NCBI GenBank assembly: GCA_050746185.1
Contig: JBOGLA010000026.1
Coordinates: 1-64,000, forward strand
DNA from: PALSA-188 sp050746185
Lineage (GTDB): Bacteria; Acidobacteriota; Terriglobia; Terriglobales; Acidobacteriaceae
Reading direction: 5' to 3'
Length of the DNA stretch: 64,000 nucleotides
Below are positions 1 to 7,702 of the stretch, piece after piece. Numbering within the stretch: position 1 is the first letter of the stretch; every line of letters begins with the position of its first letter. Position numbers and translations under genes: made by a program. A model generated the notes under the pieces. It saw nothing but the letters and a program-made list of their open reading frames with translations, was not told the DNA's origin and searched no databases.

Positions 1-293
1 TAGCACAGCGCTCGGACTTGCGAATGTGACGGATGAACATAGAAGTCCGTTGCGGGAATATGAGATATCCCCTGATACAATCGCCACGAATTCCCACCCG
101 TCGAAAATCGCGACGGATGGGGCAGCCTCAGTCGCGGTAGTTAAAGGTGGGCCAGCCCCCCGGGAGACTGGACTTGGAGCAGCTTTCCTCATTATGCATT
201 GAGGGAAATCGGTATCGTCGAAATCGAATCTGAATGGACAGCAAGGGATCGGGAGACGCGAACCGGAGGCGGGCCGGTGAGAGTGTTCCTCAA
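1..293. other. gene-free left edge
   Basis: No convincing coding sequence here. A short open frame running from about 234 to 422 crosses the hairpins that follow and has the composition of repeat DNA, so it is not called. The stretch grades into REP-like sequence that continues up to the transposase. Confidence 0.4.
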
Positions 294-358
294 CCCAGGT
301 TAGCGCCAAAGAACGGCGCGAACCTGGGGCACCGGGCTAGCGTCCAAAGAACGGACGC
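294..358. repeat. two tandem REP-like hairpins
   Basis: Two consecutive hairpins. The first pairs CCCAGGTT (294-301) plus an inner CGCC with GGCG and AACCTGGG (321-328). The second pairs GCGTCC (340-345) with GGACGC (353-358). Both share the same loop, AAAGAAC. Just downstream (361-420) are degenerate copies of the unit that forms the array at 955-1169, for example GCCAGCCAAAACCTGGAC. The block therefore reads as the left part of a REP array around the transposase gene. Confidence 0.6.
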
Positions 359-436
359 GAACCGCTGCGCCAGCCAAAACCTGGACCCCGTCTCAGCAAG
401 CTCTGCTCCAGCCAAGGACTAATTGTTTCAGCGCCG

Positions 437-478
437 CGGTTCAAGCTATGAGACTGATCGGGTTTAGCCGCTGAGGCA
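437..478. repeat. REP-like element, left flank of RAYT
   Basis: This segment (CAAGCTATGAGACTGATCGG followed by TTTAGCCGCTGAGG) closely matches 1305-1337 (CAAACTATGAAACGGACCGG followed by CTTCAGCCGCTGAGG). The two copies bracket the transposase and its repeat array and overlap the 3' end of the transposase gene. Confidence 0.5.
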
Positions 479-911
479 CGGCATCCAGTTCAAACTCAGA
501 ACTCGCCGAAGTGTACGCATACTCCCTAAATCCTCTCTTGGAAGGATTGCTGTGGATGTATTTTCCGAACCCTTGGTACTCATCGACGTCCCTGACCCGA
601 CGATCATAGAAACTTGTCTGCCAGATTTCTCCTCCAAAGCCCAGTTTTTTCTTGGCGCGGTAGGAAAACCCTCCCTTTATAAATTGCAGCGATCTCTCCA
701 GAGTTATTGCCGGAGTGATCAGCAAGTGGAAGTGATCAGGCATGAGTACAAATTCATGCAGGAGATATTTTTCCTGCTGGCGGTAGTGGAACAAGACTTC
801 GATGAAGAGATAAGCCATCTTCTCGGATTGGAAAAGGCTCTGCTTCTGGAATGTGGATGCAGTGATGAAATAGGTGCCGTGTCCGGTGTCGCCGCGAGGA
901 GGAACTGCCAT
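441..911 (-). CDS. REP-associated tyrosine transposase (IS200-like Y1 fold)
   Basis: A 156-residue single-domain Y1/HUH transposase-like protein. The HUH pair is visible in the segment MPDHFHLLITP, and the candidate nucleophilic tyrosine lies in GKYIHSNP, the Y-x-x-x-NP arrangement I associate with RAYTs rather than classical IS200 transposases. I start at the ATG at 911, preceded by GAGG at five bases; the longer frame begins at a TTG inside a hairpin. RAYTs are thought to nick and mobilise REP palindromes in trans. The setting fits: hairpins and REP-like sequence lie on both sides (294-358, 437-478, 921-936, 955-1169, about 1276-1337). No IS-type terminal repeats are seen, which also favours a domesticated RAYT. 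Confidence 0.85.
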   Translation of the reverse strand: MAVPPRGDTGHGTYFITASTFQKQSLFQSEKMAYLFIEVLFHYRQQEKYLLHEFVLMPDHFHLLITPAITLERSLQFIKGGFSYRAKKKLGFGGEIWQTSFYDRRVRDVDEYQGFGKYIHSNPSKRGFREYAYTSASSEFELDAVPQRLNPISLIA

Positions 912-920
912 GAGAACCTC

Positions 921-936
921 GGCGGCTAAAGCCGCC
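921..936. repeat. perfect hairpin GGCGGC-TAAA-GCCGCC upstream of RAYT
   Basis: A perfect 6 bp stem with loop TAAA lies ten bases upstream of the RAYT start codon. It would be in the 5' leader of the transposase mRNA and could be the REP stem recognised by the protein or a translation-modulating hairpin. Confidence 0.5.
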
Positions 937-954
937 AAATAATTTGGGCCTAAT

Positions 955-1169
955 CGCAGCGCTAAAGCACTGCGCCACCCAAAACTTGGACTTTATCGCA
1001 GCCGCTGAAGCACTGCGCCAACCCAAAACTTGGACTCTATCGCAACCGCTGAAGCACTGCGCCACCCAAAACTTGGATTCTATCGCAGCCGCTAACGCAC
1101 TGCGCCACCCAAAACTTGGACTCTATCGCAGCCGCTAAAGCACTGCGCCGCCCAAGATATAAACTCTAT
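955..1169. repeat. five tandem copies of a 43 bp REP-like unit
   Basis: Five head-to-tail units of 42-44 bp start at 955, 997, 1041, 1084 and 1127. Each runs CGCAGCCGCT(A/G)AAGCACTGCG, then CCACCCAAAACTTGGACT, then a T-rich end. The fifth copy has diverged (CCGCCCAAGATATAAACT). There are no unique spacers, so this is not a CRISPR array. Position beside the RAYT and shared motifs with 361-420 suggest amplification of one REP-type element. Confidence 0.8.
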
Positions 1170-1562
1170 CGCCCCACCAAGACGGTGTATCACATCCTCT
1201 GCAAAGTTTTGTGACTGCTTCCCTATTTGGGAGAACCGTAAATTTGCAAATAGCCTCCTCTTTTTCCGATCCATGGGTGGCGCAGCGCTTTAGCTCTGCG
1301 ATCCAAACTATGAAACGGACCGGCTTCAGCCGCTGAGGGATGATATTTCCCCCATGCCCTTCCTACTCTTGACCTCATTTTCCCAATCCGTCATAACTGT
1401 ACTTTATAACTTCAAGTAAAGGTTTAATGTCATGAATATAACTGCTTTGCTATCTAGATTTTACCTCCAACCGCTTTTAACCCAAAGATTTAGCCGGACG
1501 CCAGCCCGTATCTCGCTGATTCCGGCAGATTTTGATATTTCCATAGGGGGAGGGGGGAGGCC
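1170..1562. other. gene-free stretch with a right-flank REP copy
   Basis: No coding sequence is supported. About 1276-1337 holds the right-hand counterpart of the element at 437-478, including TTCAGCCGCTGAGG. The rest is A/T-richer sequence. The GGGGGGAGGCC just before 1563 is the ribosome binding site of the next gene. Confidence 0.4.
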
Positions 1563-2213
1563 ATGAGAGTCGGTTGCTACAATCCCAAAATTCCCCGCTG
1601 TCAATATATTAAGACCGACGGCACCCAATGCGGATCGCCCGCCCAGCGTGCTCACCGCCATTGTTACTTCCATACGCGCTGGTGTGAGCAGACCATCGCG
1701 GTCAAGTCGCCGAACGCCACCTACGACTACCTTCGCCTGCCGGTTCTCGAAGACGGTAGGTCCGTCCAGATCGCCATCACCCAGGTGCTGGCACGCTTGC
1801 TCGGCGGAGAAATTGAACACAAAACCGCTGCCCTGGTTCTTTATGGACTGCAAACCGCGTCCTCCAATTTGCGAAACATTCAGTTTGAGCCGAGCGCCCA
1901 TGACGTCGTGATTGATCCCGACACGGTGGACGAGACCTTAATGGGCGAGAGGGTATGGGAGAACTCCGACTTTGACGCCGACGAGGACGATGAAGACGAA
2001 GAGAAAGAAGAGAAAGAAGAGAAACAAGAGGGCGGCGGCGGCGAAGCCCAAGTCAGCAACGAAGAAGTCGGTCACCAAGAAGTCAGTATTGGCTCCGCAC
2101 CGGCGCACGTAAAAGTGTCCCAGGAAGCCGAATGGGGAGAGCTTAGACGACAAATAACGGCGATGGTAAAGAACGCTGCTCCCGCGTTAGTAGCGGCGTG
2201 CATTGACGGCTGA
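1563..2213 (+). CDS. small Cys/His (zinc-finger-like) protein, acidobacterial type
   Basis: A 216-residue protein of unknown function. The N-terminus carries a probable zinc site with C13, C23, C34 and H37 in the pattern CQYIKTDGTQCGSPA then CYFH; I recall this module as common in acidobacterial hypothetical proteins, often in many copies per genome. Residues about 40-115 look like an alpha-helical domain, followed by a highly acidic low-complexity linker (about 138-155, Asp/Glu/Lys runs) and a short helical tail. A strong GGAGG lies just before the ATG. There is no signal peptide or membrane segment, so it is probably cytoplasmic and perhaps nucleic-acid binding; that role is inference from the zinc motif only. 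Confidence 0.75.
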   Translation: MRVGCYNPKIPRCQYIKTDGTQCGSPAQRAHRHCYFHTRWCEQTIAVKSPNATYDYLRLPVLEDGRSVQIAITQVLARLLGGEIEHKTAALVLYGLQTASSNLRNIQFEPSAHDVVIDPDTVDETLMGERVWENSDFDADEDDEDEEKEEKEEKQEGGGGEAQVSNEEVGHQEVSIGSAPAHVKVSQEAEWGELRRQITAMVKNAAPALVAACIDG

Positions 2214-2403
2214 TGCTTTGCCGCTTGCGCTGAGTCGCAAAAGTCTGGGCGGCTGGCCCTCCGTTCGTTTTTTGAAAGGTGGGGACTGATGCGCCCCGAC
2301 ATTACCTAAGTGCCATCCCGAATCGCAGTCTGGCCATGCATGTTCGGACTCTACAGCTATCGCGCCAATCTCCGGATAATTGGTTCCCGGAGAGAACTCA
2401 ACT

Positions 2404-3366
2404 ATGCCGAACCGGTACAGTCTCGGGTTATTGCTGGCTGCGATTGTCTTGCTCGCCGGGTGCGGAGGAACTCCAACCGGTTCCAGAAGTCTTTCCGGAA
2501 GCCGGCTGATGGCGTCTTCAGCGGTGCAGTTCGGCGTCGTCCCGGTTGGAGGCACGCGGTCCAGTTCGGTTGCAATCAGCAACCCGGCGAGGGATGGAGT
2601 TCGCATCACCGTTTCCCAAATCAACATCGCCGGTCCGGGCTTCGCGTTGGGCGATATGCCTTCATTCCCAATGGTCATTCCGGCCGGGGGAAGCGTGACC
2701 GTGGGGATTCAATTCTCTCCAAGACTGAGCGGCGCCGCAAAAGGCAAGGTTTCCATCATGAGTGACGCGGTCAATCCCGTGCTCCCCGTCTCGCTGACGG
2801 GAAATGGAAATTCGGGCACGCCGATTACCGTGTCTCCTTCGGCGTTGAACTTCGGCAGCGTGGGGATCGGAAGCAGCGCAGTGCAGAGCGGAACCCTGGT
2901 CGCGGGGAGTTCTCCTGTTACCGTGTCCACGGTGAACCAAAGCGGAGCAGGCTACGCTTTGAGCGGGATCAGCTTTCCGGTAACTCTTGCCGCGGGCCAG
3001 CAGTTGCCGTTTTCCGTTACCTTCACCCCGCAATCGGCGGGAACTTCAACCGGAAGCCTCTCATTCGTGACGGACACGCCCTCTTCGCCGGCAGAAAGTT
3101 TGACGGGATCGGGAACGTCAACGTCGCCGTCTCAGCACAGCGTCACTCTTTCCTGGAGCGCGACCACATCTGCTGACGGTTACAACATCTACCGAAGCAG
3201 CCAATCCGGGGGGCCATACGCGAAGTTGAACAGCTCGCCGACGTCGCTGACCAGCTATGGAGATAATGCAGTGCAATCGGGAGCGACCTATTACTACGTG
3301 GCCACATCGGTGAGCGGATCGCAAGAGAGTGGCTACTCCAACCAGACCGTCGCCACAATTCCCTGA
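2404..3366 (+). CDS. lipoprotein with ASH/HYDIN-like repeats and an FN3-like tail
   Basis: A 320-residue predicted outer-surface or periplasmic lipoprotein. The signal peptide ends in LLAGCGG, a lipobox. Two Ig-like repeats of the choice-of-anchor-D/ASH type follow (about 35-135 and 140-235), recognisable by FGxVxVG and the repeated (P)VSLTGNG or ESLTGSG ends. The last 80 residues are FN3-like (VTLSWSATTSADGYNIYRS to YYYVATSVSG). I start at the ATG at 2404, with GGAGAG eleven bases upstream, rather than at 2380. Such proteins are frequent in Acidobacteria; no enzymatic function is apparent. The FN3-like tail resembles the small lipoprotein at 17098-17442. Confidence 0.8.
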   Translation: MPNRYSLGLLLAAIVLLAGCGGTPTGSRSLSGSRLMASSAVQFGVVPVGGTRSSSVAISNPARDGVRITVSQINIAGPGFALGDMPSFPMVIPAGGSVTVGIQFSPRLSGAAKGKVSIMSDAVNPVLPVSLTGNGNSGTPITVSPSALNFGSVGIGSSAVQSGTLVAGSSPVTVSTVNQSGAGYALSGISFPVTLAAGQQLPFSVTFTPQSAGTSTGSLSFVTDTPSSPAESLTGSGTSTSPSQHSVTLSWSATTSADGYNIYRSSQSGGPYAKLNSSPTSLTSYGDNAVQSGATYYYVATSVSGSQESGYSNQTVATIP

Positions 3367-3420
3367 ATCAATATTCCCAGCGGAAGCGAAGCGCCTCTTC
3401 GCAGATGGCGCGATAGCGGA

Positions 3421-4431
3421 CTAATGCTTTGCTCCGGCTTTGGCGGGGGGGACTTCGCCTCCGGCGCCCATGCTCAAATCGCTCGACCAGCAGTCGGCGG
3501 TAATCTTCCATTCGCCGGCATTGCGTATGAGCACCACCAGGTACTTTCCCCGTTCCTCGCGGCGCTTGCCGGAGGCAGTTGGGACCAGCATTTTACAGCG
3601 GCCGGATTCGCAGGCAACGTCTCCGAAAAGCTCCACTCGCAGCGGATCCAGTTCCACTTCTCCCAAACCGGCATCGAGCACCGAAAACATGAACTCGCGG
3701 ATGGAGGCCGTTCCTCGCACGGGCGGAACGTTGGGCCGCAGGACCATAGCATCGGCCACATAGAGCTCAACCAGATCATCCAGGTGGGTTGTGTTGCATG
3801 CCAGCGCCCAATCCTGCGTTACTTTTCGCACCGCGGCCTCAGCACGGCTCAAAGCGGTCCCGGTCAGAGGAGCGCGTACTCTTCCGACATCGCGGGCAGC
3901 TACGGCGTTATCCCTCATTTGGGTTGGCGAGGCCCCTGATTGCGGGCCACCTTCGCCGCCAAAATAATGGTGGTGATAATGATGATGATAATAATGAGGA
4001 CCTAGCTCCAGCTCGTTGGTCTCCGGGGTCTTCACAGCTGGAACGCGCTCGGGTGGTTTTGGCGCATGTGTTTGCAATTGTGGAACTCCACAGGTGGCAC
4101 AAAATTTGTTCCCTTTGGGATTCTGATTTCCGCACGCATGGCACATGCCTTCGGGAATATCGGCGGCTAATTCACTGGCGTCTTCGCTATCGGTTTGGAC
4201 TCCCAGGCGCTGAATGGCCTGCAAGGCGGCGGAAACCGCCTCCTGCCCTGGTTTGGGCCGGCGCATGTCGTAGTTCATACGATTAAAAAAATCATCCACG
4301 CTGGGATTAGCCGCAAGCTCTTCCGCTTTGTCTTCGCGGGACTGAGCGTTCATCGGCTGGTCTTTGGACGATTTGGGCGATTCTTTGGCCACAATTAGGA
4401 CAAATGATAATGGCGCCGCAATGGGGATCAA
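3421..4431 (-). CDS. zinc-ribbon protein with SnoaL/DUF4440-like domain
   Basis: A protein of up to 336 residues. A zinc ribbon with C97, C100, C111 and C114 (CHACG then FCATCG) is followed by a His/Tyr-rich stretch (about 144-158) and a C-terminal NTF2-like, SnoaL/DUF4440-type domain (about 195-320: TQDWALACNTTHLDDLVELY, then GEWKITADCWSSD). The start is uncertain. A TTG at 4431 lies one base after the stop of the upstream gene, suggesting coupling; the first ATG is at 4353. In another frame, just upstream, the DNA encodes IIICPNCGQ, which looks like a second zinc-ribbon knuckle, so an N-terminal frameshift is possible (see findings). Function unknown. Confidence 0.7.
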   Translation of the reverse strand: MIPIAAPLSFVLIVAKESPKSSKDQPMNAQSREDKAEELAANPSVDDFFNRMNYDMRRPKPGQEAVSAALQAIQRLGVQTDSEDASELAADIPEGMCHACGNQNPKGNKFCATCGVPQLQTHAPKPPERVPAVKTPETNELELGPHYYHHHYHHHYFGGEGGPQSGASPTQMRDNAVAARDVGRVRAPLTGTALSRAEAAVRKVTQDWALACNTTHLDDLVELYVADAMVLRPNVPPVRGTASIREFMFSVLDAGLGEVELDPLRVELFGDVACESGRCKMLVPTASGKRREERGKYLVVLIRNAGEWKITADCWSSDLSMGAGGEVPPAKAGAKH

Positions 4432-4432
4432 C

Positions 4433-4900
4433 TCATTCTAGACCAAAATCGCTTTGGCGGTTCGAAAAGTCAACCGTGGCTTCCATCTCAGTGGGAACAC
4501 CATTGCAGAGCGCCGGACGATATCGCCATGACCGAACAACATTCAGGATGGCGCGGTCGCTCTTGTTTCCGAGACTCTTCAACAAGAGCGCGCTGTGGAC
4601 CATACCGTCGGCGCCAATCACGAAGCTTACACTCAGAACCTTATTAGCTCCTGAAGCGTCCACCAAAGGGACAGGCGTGGCCAACGGCTCCGGCGGGATG
4701 GACACTTCACATGTGGATACCGACATCGAATGAGCGACGGGGACATACTTCGAATCGCTTTCAAATGTGTTCCAGAGGTTGATTTCTCTGGCGGGAGGGA
4801 TTCTTTTCCATGGACCTGGGGCGCTAGGAGTCGCAAGGCATGAATTCGCAGCCGCCATGCAAAACAAAACTCCCGTGATCCAAAGCCTGAAGGCTCGCAT
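4433..4900 (-). CDS. secreted TonB C-terminal-domain protein
   Basis: A 155-residue protein with an N-terminal signal peptide (RLWITGVLFCMAAANSCLA) and a TonB_C-like domain over the last 75 residues (VLSVSFVIGADGMVHSALLL, then SWRYRPALCNGVPTE). The GxV-x-x-A-x-V-x-x-S pattern and WRYxPA are typical of TonB C-terminal domains. There is no proline-rich spacer or long N-terminal membrane anchor as in a true TonB, so it is more likely a periplasmic stand-alone TonB_C protein, a type abundant in Acidobacteria. It is directly upstream of the zinc-ribbon gene, with one base between stop and next possible start. Confidence 0.75.
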   Translation of the reverse strand: MRAFRLWITGVLFCMAAANSCLATPSAPGPWKRIPPAREINLWNTFESDSKYVPVAHSMSVSTCEVSIPPEPLATPVPLVDASGANKVLSVSFVIGADGMVHSALLLKSLGNKSDRAILNVVRSWRYRPALCNGVPTEMEATVDFSNRQSDFGLE

Positions 4901-5109
4901 GCCCCTTCTCCGTCCAAGAGATTCCGATATGTCTCAGACGGTGGATTACGGGCAATTTACGGGCCAGGAATAGGTTGCGATAAGCAATTGAAAATACGGA
5001 GCTTTACTTATTCGAGTGTGGTTGCGGACTTAGCAGGAACGAAACTCGTTGCAGAGCATGGAAAGACGATGGCAGGTGATGGGAACAAGGTTCGACCACA
5101 AAGTGGCCG

Positions 5110-7050
5110 TCAGTGATTGGGTTTGGACGGCGTATCAGGAACTTTATTGTTAGCTTTCGGTTCGCTGGTTTTTTCATCGGAGTCCACCGAGAAGAGCAAG
5201 AAATCATGGAACGTGTGGCGCCTGAAATAGCGGTGCTTTTGAAAATGGAAGTACAGTTCGGCGGTCTGGGGCAACCAGAGTTCGACGCTCTTCTTCTGGA
5301 AAAACACTGGGCCATAATCCACCGTATAGTGCTCGCTGAGGAGTTGGATTTGCCGCATCGGTTTGACTAATTCCGATTCGATTCTCACGATCTGGTACGT
5401 GTCCGCGGCGACCCAGGCGCGACCCTTGAGGTTAACAGGATAAGTTACGCCCCCGATCCTGTACGCCCGGATGCGGTTCGGGCGATCATCGCGCTGCCTG
5501 AAATGAAGGATCCATGTAGCTTTTCCGTTCCATTGGCCTAATCCTTCGCAAGTGATTTCAAAATTGTCGCGCATGTCGGGATGAAAAATGAGCGCCAGCG
5601 CCGGCAGGCCGCGGGTGGCAATCTTGTCGGGAAAGTCGCCCACATCTGTGCGTCCGGTTCGAAATTCGTCCACCTTCATAAACCCCGGCTTGGGTTCGGA
5701 TATGGAGACGACGTAGTTGAATTCCCGAGTTTCCTTTGAGGTTGGTGTTCCCAGTTCGTTCAGATTTTCGTGAAGAAGATCCTCGATCGCGTTGAACCGG
5801 CTCACGTCATCTACGAATTGCTTTACCGCAGCGCCGGTTCCGTCAATGACCTGCTGGTATGGACACGCCACATCGCTGGCGACCAAGGGTTTCACGTCGT
5901 CAATTCCGGGAGGCTCCCAACCTTTGGCGGTGAAACCATTATCGGTCGCGCCGAGCAGCGGATCGTCAGCTTCGAACCTGGTGCTGGGCAATGAAGGCGG
6001 AATCTTCGGTCGCGTTGCCGAATTCTCTGCCAATTCAGAATCCCGTTGCTCCAATTGCGTAATCAGCGAATGGACCTGCTGAGCGCTTGGGCTATCTGGC
6101 GCGTACTGTAAGAATGTATTGAGCGCGGTGATCGCTTCCTTGTCGCGACCCAGATTTGCAAGCGCTTCCCCGAGGACGATTTGGGCCGCATTGCCGCCAC
6201 CTTTGCTCTTTTCTATTGCGAGCCGCGCTTGTTCGCGCGACTTCTCGAATTCGTGATCTTTGAGGTATGCATCGGCCAGCAGATTGTGGGCCATCCAGGA
6301 GTCGTCATCAGCGGTGACCGCCTGCTCAAGAACAGTTTTTGCCGCCGAAAAATCGTCGCGCTCCAGCCGCAATCTCCCCAATAGCGTAAGCGCCTGGACG
6401 TTGTGAGGATCAAGCGTAGATGCGGTGTTTAAATAAATTTCGGCTTGCTTCAAATCTTTCTTTTGATAAGAAAGATATCCCAGCAGAAAACTCACTTCCG
6501 AGCTGTCGGGGACCACTTTGTGCGCCGCGTCAAGATGCTTTTCGGCGTCTTTAAGATTTCCGGATTTCAGCGCCGTAACTCCACGCAAAGTTTCCTTGCG
6601 CGCCTTGGAGGGCATCTTCGGCGAGATCGGAGTGTTCAACTCCACGGCGGCAGGATCGCGTTTAAGGGTTGATTCGACGCGATACGTATTTATAGCGCTG
6701 CCGACTAGCAATTCCTGATGGGCGGTAAGGTACCCAACCGCGCTTACCTCAATGTCATACTTTCCAATTCTCAAGTCGCCAAAGTCAGCTTCGGAATTAT
6801 CCGCAGTGGTCTGCCATTGCGCGGTATGGATCGTCTCGTTTGATAACTTGACCACTGCCTGGCGGTCGAGTGGCTTTTTGTTCTCGCCTAAGACCGACAA
6901 CATGAGGATTGATCCGTTGCTGCTATAGGTCGTAGGCGCATCACGATTATCGCCAAGCCCGGGACTGCCTTGTCGCCCTTGCGCGGACAGGCTCCCGGGG
7001 AGAAGCAAACAGGCCAGGGATAGTGCGGAGATCGCCCAAAAGCGTCTCAT
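5110..7050 (-). CDS. secreted TPR protein with carboxypeptidase-regulatory-like domain
   Basis: A 646-residue exported protein. Order of parts: signal peptide (RRFWAISALSLACLLLPGS then AQG); a beta-sandwich like the carboxypeptidase regulatory domain (about 45-125, with KPLDRQAVVKL and IGKYDIEVSAVGYLTA); at least five TPR-type helical repeats (about 150-340); then a C-terminal beta-rich domain (about 400-620) resembling outer-membrane lipoprotein-sorting-type folds (TWILHFRQRDDRPNRI, GRAWVAADTYQIVRIE). I chose the ATG at 7050, with AGGAA six bases upstream, over the GTG at 7071. Likely periplasmic or outer-membrane associated; the precise role is unknown. Confidence 0.8.
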   Translation of the reverse strand: MRRFWAISALSLACLLLPGSLSAQGRQGSPGLGDNRDAPTTYSSNGSILMLSVLGENKKPLDRQAVVKLSNETIHTAQWQTTADNSEADFGDLRIGKYDIEVSAVGYLTAHQELLVGSAINTYRVESTLKRDPAAVELNTPISPKMPSKARKETLRGVTALKSGNLKDAEKHLDAAHKVVPDSSEVSFLLGYLSYQKKDLKQAEIYLNTASTLDPHNVQALTLLGRLRLERDDFSAAKTVLEQAVTADDDSWMAHNLLADAYLKDHEFEKSREQARLAIEKSKGGGNAAQIVLGEALANLGRDKEAITALNTFLQYAPDSPSAQQVHSLITQLEQRDSELAENSATRPKIPPSLPSTRFEADDPLLGATDNGFTAKGWEPPGIDDVKPLVASDVACPYQQVIDGTGAAVKQFVDDVSRFNAIEDLLHENLNELGTPTSKETREFNYVVSISEPKPGFMKVDEFRTGRTDVGDFPDKIATRGLPALALIFHPDMRDNFEITCEGLGQWNGKATWILHFRQRDDRPNRIRAYRIGGVTYPVNLKGRAWVAADTYQIVRIESELVKPMRQIQLLSEHYTVDYGPVFFQKKSVELWLPQTAELYFHFQKHRYFRRHTFHDFLLFSVDSDEKTSEPKANNKVPDTPSKPNH

Positions 7051-7245
7051 ACGAATTCCTAAGTCTCTCACCGCCGCCCGCCGCGATCAACACGTTTCGG
7101 GTACTTAGGGGCGTTCAAAATGGCCGGGGCCGTCTCCTTTATGGACGTTCGCGCCTCCACCTTCTCGAGATTTCAAAAATGGGCAACGTCTCCGATGAAT
7201 CACGAATCGAATGTGAATCAAGTCACTATCACGGGAGAGAACTCA

Positions 7246-7692
7246 ATGAAGCTTCCATTCCTTCTGGGACGCGCTATCTTCGGCGGTTACTTTTTGTACG
7301 GTGGAATCCACCATTTTACCGACCGCAAAACGCTCTCCCAATACGCTGCGTACAAGGGCGTGCCTATGCCGGACCTCGCGGTTGCAGCCACCGGCACGGC
7401 ATTGATCCTAGGTGGGACCAGCATTCTTTTAGGCGTCAAGCCAAGACTGGGGACGGCAGCGATTATCGGTTTTCTCGCCGGAGTTTCGCCGGTTATGCAC
7501 GACTTCTGGCACCTCGAGGACCCTGAAAAAAAGATGGGCGAAATGGTTAACTTCACCAAGAATGTCGCACTGCTTGGCGGCGCGCTGGCCTTGATGGGAG
7601 TCGAGGAACCCTGGCCGTCGAGTGTTCCGTTGGGGCAGCCGTCGCGGATCGAACGCGCCCGCGGCTTGTTCAAAGGCCCACGCGCCGCCTAA
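7246..7692 (+). CDS. DoxX-like membrane protein
   Basis: A 148-residue membrane protein with about four hydrophobic helices and the DoxX-family N-terminus (LPFLLGRAIFGGYFLYGGIHHF, written here only to the conserved GR and GG core). Conserved small-residue helices ALILGGTSILLGV and ALLGGALALMG follow. I start at the ATG at 7246, preceded by GGGAGAG at 7233-7239, because the longer frame from 7120 has no hydrophobic or conserved N-terminal part. DoxX relatives are linked to quinol oxidation or thiol metabolism in other organisms, but the substrate here cannot be read from sequence. Confidence 0.8.
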   Translation: MKLPFLLGRAIFGGYFLYGGIHHFTDRKTLSQYAAYKGVPMPDLAVAATGTALILGGTSILLGVKPRLGTAAIIGFLAGVSPVMHDFWHLEDPEKKMGEMVNFTKNVALLGGALALMGVEEPWPSSVPLGQPSRIERARGLFKGPRAA

Positions 7693-7702
7693 TCAGGGAA
7701 TA

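Noticed and set aside
234..422. 62-codon plus-strand ORF
   Set aside because: It runs across REP-like hairpins and has no protein-like features.
955..1169. CRISPR array
   Set aside because: The units are directly adjacent and nearly identical along their whole length, without unique spacers, and no cas gene is near.
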